Assembly (NCBI GenBank): GCA_937927895.1
Contig: CALGKA010000014.1
Coordinates: forward strand, 1 to 64,000
Direction: 5' to 3'
Length of the DNA: 64,000 nt
From: an uncultured Granulosicoccaceae bacterium
Lineage (GTDB): Bacteria > Pseudomonadota > Gammaproteobacteria > Granulosicoccales > Granulosicoccaceae
The notes beneath the pieces were generated by a model, which searched no databases, had not been told where the DNA came from, and saw only the letters and a program-made list of their open reading frames with translations. The first letter of the stretch is position 1. Each line of letters begins with the position of its first letter. Of this stretch, positions 44,667-52,045 are shown piece after piece. A program made the position numbers and the translations under genes.

Positions 44667-46826
44667 GTGATTCACCCTGTAAAGAACCTACTTTCAAAGA
44701 AAATCATACTATCTAGCCTGTTTTTATCCGGCTTATGTTTAACCCAGCAGGGCTTTGCGCAGTCTGCCGGTGTTCAGTGTGTTGATACTGATGGTGACGG
44801 ATGGGGGTGGGACGGTGTCGCTTCATGCCTTGTAGAAAACCGCACCTCACCAGCGTCTGATTGCATTGATACTGACGGAGACGGCTGGGGCTGGAATGGG
44901 GTAGATTCTTGTTTTGTCGCAGGTTCAAACCCAGCAGCGAATACAGCTGGAAATACGGCCAGTGCTGAATGTATTGATCCTGATGGTGACGGCTGGGGGT
45001 GGAACGGTACAGATTCTTGTCTAGTTGACCAGGGTGCAGCTTCAGTAACGACTGCACCCACGGCAGCTGTATGTGTCGATACTGATGGAGACGGTTGGGG
45101 TTGGAACGGTGTGGACTCCTGCCTGGTGGGGAGCACTTCTGCAGTGGGCAATACACCCACAGATACCTCACCAGTGGCATCAGCGTGTGTTGATGCTGAT
45201 GGTGACGGTTGGGGTTGGAATGGCGTAGCTTCATGTGTACCAGGTAATGTAGCTGCCAGTACAACGCCAGTGACATCACCGGATACAACACCCATCACTG
45301 GCACTGTCGTTATCACTTCTATTGATGAGCTCGACGTAAAGTGGGGCGGTCTGCCTTTGCTCGCAGATACGACTAATAAGAGATTATTTTTGTCGGTTGG
45401 TGAAGATTTCACGAGCAAAACTTTGAGATCTGCAGAGCTAACGTACTTGCATGCAGACTCTGGATACTCACTGTTAGTTAATGGCCAGCAAGCTACCGTG
45501 GGAGCAACCTTAGACTTAGAGATTCAGCATGGTGATCTATTTCCTATAAGCATTTACCGCGGTGAATCATTGTTTGAACAATATGACCTGGTGATTACTA
45601 ATCTGCCTATAGTGCAGATTGTCGCAGATAGCATTGTTGATGAACCCAAGCTCCCTGGAACAATGCGTTGGGTAGATGGCGCTCGTGACATCGATACAGG
45701 CACAATGCCATTAGGTATAGAGATTAGAGGCAATTCATCTCAGGCATTCGACAAAAAAGCATTCTCTTTTGAGGTTCGAGATGAATCAGGCGACGGCACC
45801 AATATAGAGTTTTTAGATCTACGTAACGATGATGATTGGATTCTTGATGCAGCATTCCGGGATCAATCGTTTGTGCGCAACCTGGTGTCTCACGACTTAT
45901 TCAGAGACATGCGACCTTATGCGTACATAAACGATGGAGGTGAGCAAAAAGGACAATCAACTTTGGCTGGTGGTTTAGCCGAAGTTATCCTGAATTCTCG
46001 CTACCAGGGTGTGTATGTACTGCATGAAAGAATTGATAGAAAATTACTAAAGCTTTCTAAAGTAGATGTACCTGAGGATGATACAGGTGACCGTTGGGAC
46101 TTAGTCGACTTTACAGATCCGCAAAACGGCTCTGTGCTTTACAAGGCATCTTTAAGTGCTACCAATTTTTATACTACCGATGCAATTGAAAGTAAGTTCG
46201 AGCAAAAATATCCTGATGAAGATGACATAACTCACTATCAGCCATTGCTTGAATTGGCCGATTTTATAGCTAACTCAACCGATAGCGATTTTAATAGTCG
46301 TGTTGCTAGTGTTGTTGAGCTTGATTCAGTGGTGGACTGGTGGTTGTTAAGATTGGTCAGTGCCAACAGAGATGCGTTTCATAGAAACTATTACATGGCT
46401 CGTAGTGAAAATTTAAAATGGACTGTCGTTCCATGGGATTTTGATGCTACTTTTGGTATGGATTGGAGGGGCGGAGTTGAGCCTGATAGTGTAGATTATT
46501 ACAACCCGAGCGGTAATAGATTAGTAGGCCGATTAACCGAACACCCTCAAAATGGTTTTAATGCATTGGCTAAAGCAAGGTGGTCAGAGCTTCGTGCGTC
46601 GCTATTTACTGCTGACGCGATAGCTGACAGGTTTGCGTTTTATGCACAGCAAGTTGATCGTGGTCTGATGTTATCCGGTGAGACACCGCGACAGCGTAAT
46701 TTGCAGCGCTGGCCCGGCACTGGTAATACCGGGGCAAGTAACCCTGAGCTTGGAGATGTTGAGTATCTTCGTAGTTGGCTTGCAGAGCGGTTGGCGTTTG
46801 TTGATGGGGTTATGGAGTCTTTATAG
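44667..46826 (+). CDS. Secreted CotH-kinase-like protein with five DGDGWGW modules
   Basis: 719 residues from GTG 44667 (AGAGGA about 8 nt upstream; a TTG at 44547 adds 40 residues before the signal). Signal peptide cleaved after QQGFA (about residue 33). Residues about 38-195 carry five near-identical modules C-[VI]-D-x-DGDGWGW-[ND]-G-x-x-SC, each with two Cys, separated by Thr/Ala/Ser linkers. A strand-rich spacer (about 210-330) leads to a CotH-type domain: EIRGNSSQAFDKKAFSFEV, DWILDAAFRDQSFVRNLV, DRKLLKLSK and VVPWDFDATFGMDW, which carries the Asp pair seen in secreted CotH kinases. Probably phosphorylates or modifies extracellular proteins; next to the T1SS adhesin locus. Its last ~20 codons are G/T-ending and it runs straight into repeat copy 2. 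Confidence 0.82.
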   Translation: MIHPVKNLLSKKIILSSLFLSGLCLTQQGFAQSAGVQCVDTDGDGWGWDGVASCLVENRTSPASDCIDTDGDGWGWNGVDSCFVAGSNPAANTAGNTASAECIDPDGDGWGWNGTDSCLVDQGAASVTTAPTAAVCVDTDGDGWGWNGVDSCLVGSTSAVGNTPTDTSPVASACVDADGDGWGWNGVASCVPGNVAASTTPVTSPDTTPITGTVVITSIDELDVKWGGLPLLADTTNKRLFLSVGEDFTSKTLRSAELTYLHADSGYSLLVNGQQATVGATLDLEIQHGDLFPISIYRGESLFEQYDLVITNLPIVQIVADSIVDEPKLPGTMRWVDGARDIDTGTMPLGIEIRGNSSQAFDKKAFSFEVRDESGDGTNIEFLDLRNDDDWILDAAFRDQSFVRNLVSHDLFRDMRPYAYINDGGEQKGQSTLAGGLAEVILNSRYQGVYVLHERIDRKLLKLSKVDVPEDDTGDRWDLVDFTDPQNGSVLYKASLSATNFYTTDAIESKFEQKYPDEDDITHYQPLLELADFIANSTDSDFNSRVASVVELDSVVDWWLLRLVSANRDAFHRNYYMARSENLKWTVVPWDFDATFGMDWRGGVEPDSVDYYNPSGNRLVGRLTEHPQNGFNALAKARWSELRASLFTADAIADRFAFYAQQVDRGLMLSGETPRQRNLQRWPGTGNTGASNPELGDVEYLRSWLAERLAFVDGVMESL

Positions 46827-46913
46827 TGCACTGCGCTCAAAGCGCCGTCCCTGGCGCTTTGACCCCACGGAAGACTATTGCAAAAAACAACAAAAAGCGC
46901 GTTTAACTGCATT
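46827..46913 (+). repeat. Dispersed non-coding repeat, copy 2 (5'-truncated)
   Basis: Begins at the CotH gene stop codon with GTGCACTGCGCTCAAAGCGCC and continues through the hairpin GTCCCTGGCGCTTTG to CAACAAAAAGCGCGTTTAACTGC. Only the last third of copy 1 is present; the tail GCGCGTTTAACTGCATT is shared with copy 3. Confidence 0.85.
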
Positions 46914-46950
46914 AACCGATTCACTTAAACCTCACGTGCTTTCTTTTAAG

Positions 46951-46976
46951 GAAACCCACAAGCGTGAGCGTGGGAC
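46951..46976 (+). repeat. Small hairpin repeat R1
   Basis: GAAACCCACAAGCGTGAGCG then TGGGAC. Forms a CCCAC...GTGGG hairpin with inner GCG/CGC pairing. One of at least five copies of the family in the window (R2 47079-47105, R3 47205-47276, R4 60661-60725, R5 60760-60810). Confidence 0.8.
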
Positions 46977-47078
46977 TGACTTGTTAGAGTTTTGAGTTTG
47001 AATGATATAGCTCGAACTACGAGATTTGGTTGTGTGCAGTTCGGTTCTGGATATAAGCATGATGAGATCGGGGTGGTT

Positions 47079-47105
47079 AGTCCCACGCTAACGCTTGTGG
47101 GTTTC
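47079..47105 (-). repeat. Small hairpin repeat R2, inverted
   Basis: On the minus strand reads AAACCCACAAGCGTTAGCGT followed by GGGACTA. Opposite orientation to R1 and R3, 100 bp from each, so R1-R2 and R2-R3 could form long-range foldbacks in RNA. Confidence 0.8.
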
Positions 47106-47204
47106 GGTTGACGTACTTGACTCATAAAAAGTCGCAAAGCTGCTTATAGTACATGTCTATGTTGTGCTCGTTAGATTTCCATGCCGTGCTGTCAAGAGCT
47201 TTAG

Positions 47205-47276
47205 GAAACCCACAAGCGTTAGCGTGGGATTTTAGAACCGTAAAGCCAAATAATTATCATCACCTGAAAAAAGAAC
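47205..47276 (+). repeat. Small hairpin repeat R3 with conserved tail
   Basis: GAAACCCACAAGCGTTAGCG, TGGGA, then a tail AACCGTAAAGCCAAATAATT continuing to CACCTGAAAAAAG. R4 has the same tail in the form AACTGTGAAGGCTAATTATT, so the repeat unit is about 70 bp, not just the hairpin. Confidence 0.78.
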
Positions 47277-47657
47277 ACGATTCTAAACAAAATCGACGTG
47301 CTGGCTGATTAGACCATGCCTATTCGCCAAACACGCAACCAGCAGTTATACAACCCAAATAAACCGTTCTTGTACCGAATACATCCAACCCCAAAGCAAA
47401 ACCTACATCTCAATTTAATACTGCAAATCGCTGAATACCTGTCTCGACTTCAAAAAAACAACAATTAAAAAGGCCTCTTTCAATAGTCTGGAATAAACGA
47501 TGCTCGTACTGCCATCCTAAAGTGTGAATTAGTCGAGTCTATGTTCTGTGCATCCGTTTGTGGTGCGGTTTAAGTACCGGCATGACGCGGCGGACTGTAC
47601 TTTCGACACTGAATTGTTTTTGACACTTATTTGTTTTGCTATTGATGGAGTTTCATT

Positions 47658-50600
47658 ATGTCTGACCAGCACACGCATACTATTCACTGTGACGATCCGT
47701 TTGCCGCCACCAACCTTCGAATTGAGAAAAGCGTTGATAACCACACACCTCAGGTAGGTGACGATGTCACGTGGACAATTGAAATTAAGAACGATGGCCC
47801 AGGCTACGCTGAGGCTGTGCGGGTTGAAGATTTGTTGCCTGCGGGCGTATACCACGTTAGTGATTTCGCGAGCATTGGCGATTACGATGAGGCTACGGGT
47901 GAGTGGTATGTCGGTACATTCGCACCGGGTACTTGTCATACCTTAACGATTGTGACCACCGTTACAGACACTAGTGAAGCACAAGTTAATAGTGCAACTA
48001 TTTCAAGTAACACTCACGATACTAATCCGTACGACAACAACGACAATGATTGGATTCACGCAACCGGGCCGATATCAGATCTAAAAATAACCAAAACAGT
48101 TAGTAACGATCAGCCTGCTCTGGGTGAAGAAGTATCATGGGAAGTGACCGTAACCAATGAAGGCCCGGATACCGCTACTAATGTGGTGGTTAGAGACAAT
48201 CTACCGTCTGGTGTTACGCATGTTAGTGATGCCGCTGCTAACGGTGAATATGATGAATCGGCTGGCACCTGGAGGCTTGATCAACTTGCAAGCGGTGAGT
48301 CGCAAACGCTTACAATTGTCACTACGGTAGATGAATCTTCTGCGCAATGGAATTCTGCCACGGCTGTCAGTGATACTTATGAATCAGACTGGTCTGACAA
48401 CACTGGCCACGCAGTAGTACGTGGTGGTGAAGCGGATATTTCAATTACAAAAACCGTTAGCAGCGAAACACCAAACTTAGGTGAGCAAGTAGAATGGACC
48501 ATTGTTGTAACGAACAATGGAGCAGATGATGCCATCGGTGTAAAAGTATTGGATACCTTGCCCGGTGGTTTGCAACACCTTGCTGATGATGCCACCACTG
48601 GGTTCTTTGATGAGTATCAAGGCCAGTGGTGGATCGGTGAGCTTGCGGCAGGTGCCACTGAAACACTTACTATCAGCACTAACGTGATTGATGCTGCAGA
48701 AGCACAGGTAAACACCAGCACTGTTCACACAGATACCAACGATACTAATGCTGATAACAATGTCGCCACTGCCAGTACTGATGCTGAAGCTGCTGACCTT
48801 GCTGTGGTGAAAACAGTAAGTGATCCTACACCAAATGTTGGCGATACCATTACCTGGACTGTAGTGATCACCAATGAAGGGGTCGATACTGCTGTAAACA
48901 CAGTGGTTCACGATGCGCTTCCAAACGGTGTTGTATACGCATCCGATGAGGCAACCCTGGGTGGTTATGATAATCGTACAGGCCAATGGGATTTGGGTGA
49001 TCTACCAAGTGGTGCGTCTGAAACGCTTACCATTGATACCGTGGTCACTGACTCATTCCTGCAAATGAATGTAGCAGTTGCCACCAGTGATACTTTTGAC
49101 CCGGACGATTGTAATAACGCAGACTTTGCCATTACTGATGCGCTACCTGCGGCCGATCTGTCGGTCATTAAATCGGTTAGCAACGAAGCGCCAAACGTTG
49201 GTGATGTAGTCGTCTGGACAATCGAAGTGAGTAATAACGGACCTGATGCAGCCAGTGGTATAGAAGTTACAGACGTATTGCCAGCAGGCGTTGCCTACGT
49301 GCCAGACGCTGAAACTAATCAGCAATCTGCCGGTAGTTTTGATCCAGCAACTGGTATCTGGACAATGGCCACATTGACCCCGGGTGCTTCAGAAACGCTA
49401 GAAGTCAGTACCACGGTCACAAGCCTTGAAAGCCAGGTTAATACAGTGTCGGTTACCAGTGACACCTATGACTTTAACCCTGACAACAATGCTGCTGATG
49501 CCCTAACCGATGCAGTCGCTGCTGATGTACAAGTGGTTAAAACCGTCAGTGATGAAGCGCCGAACTTAGGCGATGTAATAGTGTGGACGATTGAAGTCAC
49601 CAATAATGGTCCAGATACGTCTGACAATATTGTGATCGATGAAATCTTGCCAGGCGGTGTTAGCTACATTCCTTTTGAGTTTGGCCGCGCCGGAACCGCT
49701 GGCGAATACGATAACGAGGCTGGCACGTGGACTCTGGAATCACTCGAAGTAGGTGCCACAGAAACCCTAATGTTGCGCACCGAAGTCACAAGCTTAGATG
49801 TGCAAGAAAACAGTGCGACAGCCACCAGTTCAACCGTTGATCTTGATGAAACGAATAATACTGATCAAGCGTCTGCCGACCCTGTGGGTGCTGATCTTCA
49901 GATTAGCAAAGTGGTCAGTGAAGAATCTCCCGAGCTAGGAGAAGAAGTAACCTGGACACTTGAAGTAGTGAACCTTGGGCCTGATGCTGCAACTGAAGTC
50001 GCGGTTATAGATGCGCTACCAAGTGGTGTTGAATACGTAAGTTCTGATACCGCCAATGGTACCGTAACGGTATCCGATGATGGCACACTGGTATGGCAAA
50101 TAGGTGACCTTGCGGTTGACACACCGGTCACTCTTGAAATTGTTACCGAAGTTACAAGCCTTGATATTCAGGTAAATGAAGCGGTAGTGACTGCGGCACC
50201 GGGTGAGGAGCTGGATACCAGTAATAACACCGCTGAAGATCAAACCGATGCTATTCAAGTTGACCTTAGTGTTACCAACATGGCAGACGTAGATATAACC
50301 ACGGTTGGCGGCACAGTAGTATGGACAGTCACCGCAACCAACGATGGCCCGGATGACGCAACAGGAGTAGCACTGAGTGACCTATTACCTGAAGGTGTTG
50401 AGTTTGTATCTGCAGACACAAACTCAGGAACATACACAGATGGTGTGTGGACCATTGGCGAATTACCGTCAGGCGCTACCAGTACTGTAGAAGTTACAAC
50501 ATCCGTCAACGAAGATGCCACTCCAGGGCAATTGATTAGCATTGCTGAAGTCATAGCGCAGTTGGAATCAGACGTAGATTCTACACCTGCAAATGATGAT

Positions 50601-51992
50601 GGCGACCAATCAGAAGATGATGAAGCCGCTGCCACAATCACTGTGGTAGAGCCTGAGCCTGTAGCAGGCTTACTGGCAGAGCCGAATGAATTGTCTGTTG
50701 CAGGAAGCGGCGATCGCGCCGTGAATGCAGTGGTTGTTTTAGATCGCTCAAGTAGTATGGGTGCTGAAATCGAAATAGATGGTCAAACTGAAACAAGACT
50801 CTATTGGAACGCACGTGCCATTGAAGAATTTGCCGCACGTCAGGACGTTCACGCTGTTAAAGTGCTTTCATTTGATCGTCGCGTCACTGATGAAGCCAAT
50901 GGAACCACCACTTTCTTTGATGGTGGCGAAGACGGATTGGGTGATAAAGGCAATATGCCCGCTGATGAAGTATCAGACTGGATAGATGTCACTACCCCTG
51001 CGGGCCTTGCTGAATTACAAGCCTTTATGGCAACGCAAGAGCCACACGGTTCAGGCACCAATTATTCTGCCGCAATTGAAGCAACACTGGCACAAGTCGA
51101 TACGCCACCGAATGCAGAAAATGAAACAAACTTCTATTTCTTCTCTGATGGTGAGCCGCTCAATGGTGGTGTACCTGGAACGCACCAGCTTCTAGACGTA
51201 GCAGGGTGGGAAGCTCACGCCGAAGCCACCTACGATAGCACTTACGCTATTGGCTATGCGGGCGCTGTAAAAGTACGAGAATCCTTAGAAGAAATTGCAC
51301 ATGTTAACGGCGAACCTGATGTTCGTGGTGTTGATGATGATCCGAATGTTTTATTGGTCAATGAAGTAGACGCAATACCAACAGTACTGAGCAACCTGGT
51401 CTCTACCAGTATAAAGGGCAATGCCATCGAAGATGATTCGATCATGGTAGATGACTTTATTATCTCTAGTATGGAATTCGACGGTGTGCTCTACACCTAC
51501 GATGGTACGTCGGTATCGGGTGAGCTAACGACTGCTACGGAATTGCCAGACAACTTTGGCGCAGAGAGTTTTATTGTTGTTAATACTTCGCAAGAGGGTT
51601 CGTTGCAGTTTGATTTTGTCACTGGTGATTTTATTTACTATTCACCCACCACTGATCAAGCACTGACTGAGTCATTCGACTACACAATCACCGAAGTCTC
51701 TGATTCGCCTGAGCCTGCAAGTTCAACATCGACAGTGTCTATAAATGTGACAGCGCCGGTTACTGAGGTAGTCAGCCCGGATCCAGTCGTTCTGGAAGAG
51801 CCGGTTGTCAGCGAATTGATCAGCTCTAGCGATGATAATGTGGATCAATTATTGCCTGCCCTAACGTCCGCATCAAAATTGCCATGTGCAGACGGGTCAG
51901 ATGATTGTCCTGAAGATATCAGGCAAGAGTTCTACTTTGCTCCGAATGATATCGAAGTACAAATCTGGGACAACGGGATCGCAATGTTCTAA
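47658..51992 (+). CDS. Giant DUF11-repeat/vWA adhesin, type I secretion substrate
   Basis: 1444 residues, very acidic, no Sec signal peptide (starts MSDQHTHTIHCDDPF). Eight DUF11-type beta-sandwich repeats of ~120 residues begin near 20, 141, 261, 380, 500, 623, 745 and 868 (openings such as LKITKTVSNDQPALGEE, LSVIKSVSNEAPNVGD; endings NxxDNNNxAxA). Residues about 1022-1255 form a von Willebrand A domain with a complete MIDAS: DRSSS (Asp1029, Ser1031, Ser1033), GSGTNYS and FFSDGEP. A cadherin/VCBS-like domain (about 1260-1370) and a Pro/Glu/Val tail follow, ending IEVQIWDNGIAMF. Adjacent T1SS genes suggest it is their cargo, but RTX nonapeptides are absent. Likely surface adhesin. Confidence 0.83.
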   Translation: MSDQHTHTIHCDDPFAATNLRIEKSVDNHTPQVGDDVTWTIEIKNDGPGYAEAVRVEDLLPAGVYHVSDFASIGDYDEATGEWYVGTFAPGTCHTLTIVTTVTDTSEAQVNSATISSNTHDTNPYDNNDNDWIHATGPISDLKITKTVSNDQPALGEEVSWEVTVTNEGPDTATNVVVRDNLPSGVTHVSDAAANGEYDESAGTWRLDQLASGESQTLTIVTTVDESSAQWNSATAVSDTYESDWSDNTGHAVVRGGEADISITKTVSSETPNLGEQVEWTIVVTNNGADDAIGVKVLDTLPGGLQHLADDATTGFFDEYQGQWWIGELAAGATETLTISTNVIDAAEAQVNTSTVHTDTNDTNADNNVATASTDAEAADLAVVKTVSDPTPNVGDTITWTVVITNEGVDTAVNTVVHDALPNGVVYASDEATLGGYDNRTGQWDLGDLPSGASETLTIDTVVTDSFLQMNVAVATSDTFDPDDCNNADFAITDALPAADLSVIKSVSNEAPNVGDVVVWTIEVSNNGPDAASGIEVTDVLPAGVAYVPDAETNQQSAGSFDPATGIWTMATLTPGASETLEVSTTVTSLESQVNTVSVTSDTYDFNPDNNAADALTDAVAADVQVVKTVSDEAPNLGDVIVWTIEVTNNGPDTSDNIVIDEILPGGVSYIPFEFGRAGTAGEYDNEAGTWTLESLEVGATETLMLRTEVTSLDVQENSATATSSTVDLDETNNTDQASADPVGADLQISKVVSEESPELGEEVTWTLEVVNLGPDAATEVAVIDALPSGVEYVSSDTANGTVTVSDDGTLVWQIGDLAVDTPVTLEIVTEVTSLDIQVNEAVVTAAPGEELDTSNNTAEDQTDAIQVDLSVTNMADVDITTVGGTVVWTVTATNDGPDDATGVALSDLLPEGVEFVSADTNSGTYTDGVWTIGELPSGATSTVEVTTSVNEDATPGQLISIAEVIAQLESDVDSTPANDDGDQSEDDEAAATITVVEPEPVAGLLAEPNELSVAGSGDRAVNAVVVLDRSSSMGAEIEIDGQTETRLYWNARAIEEFAARQDVHAVKVLSFDRRVTDEANGTTTFFDGGEDGLGDKGNMPADEVSDWIDVTTPAGLAELQAFMATQEPHGSGTNYSAAIEATLAQVDTPPNAENETNFYFFSDGEPLNGGVPGTHQLLDVAGWEAHAEATYDSTYAIGYAGAVKVRESLEEIAHVNGEPDVRGVDDDPNVLLVNEVDAIPTVLSNLVSTSIKGNAIEDDSIMVDDFIISSMEFDGVLYTYDGTSVSGELTTATELPDNFGAESFIVVNTSQEGSLQFDFVTGDFIYYSPTTDQALTESFDYTITEVSDSPEPASSTSTVSINVTAPVTEVVSPDPVVLEEPVVSELISSSDDNVDQLLPALTSASKLPCADGSDDCPEDIRQEFYFAPNDIEVQIWDNGIAMF

Positions 51993-52013
51993 CCAAATGT
52001 CAGTTGGTTGACG

Positions 52014-52040
52014 CCGATCCCTTCCTTTAGAAGGGATCGG
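52014..52040 (+). promoter_or_regulatory. Hairpin over the ribosome site of the T1SS ATPase gene
   Basis: CCGATCCCTTC (52014-52024), 5-nt loop, GAAGGGATCGG (52030-52040): perfect 11-bp stem in the 53-nt gap between the adhesin and transporter genes. The only purine-rich ribosome-site candidate (GAAGGGA / GATCGGAA) lies in the right arm, 6-13 nt before ATG 52046. The stem could cap the adhesin mRNA and damp transporter translation. Confidence 0.7.
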
Positions 52041-52045
52041 AATAA

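Larger units (their letters stand above)
46914..47657. other. Repeat-rich intergenic spacer with A+C-rich block
   Basis: No gene supported in 740 bp. Besides R1-R3 it holds a block at about 47230-47470 that is strongly A+C-rich on the + strand (for example 43 of 60 bases at 47341-47400), the reverse polarity of the G+T-rich repeat flanks elsewhere. The last ~150 bp before the adhesin gene have ordinary composition and include its ribosome site, GGAG at 47648. Confidence 0.55.

Noticed and set aside
44713-45418. Long minus-strand open frames rich in His/Arg/Pro opposite the CotH-like gene
   Set aside because: They arise from reading the DGDGWGW module DNA backwards; no start signals, and the + strand protein is clearly real.
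46951-47276. Small hairpin repeats considered as attachment (attC) sites of an integron
   Set aside because: No integrase gene, no gene cassettes between them, and orientation is mixed; REP-like elements fit better.
50255-50641. 128-codon minus-strand open frame (and several others) opposite the adhesin gene
   Set aside because: Shadow frames of the repetitive DUF11 coding sequence without family resemblance or ribosome sites.
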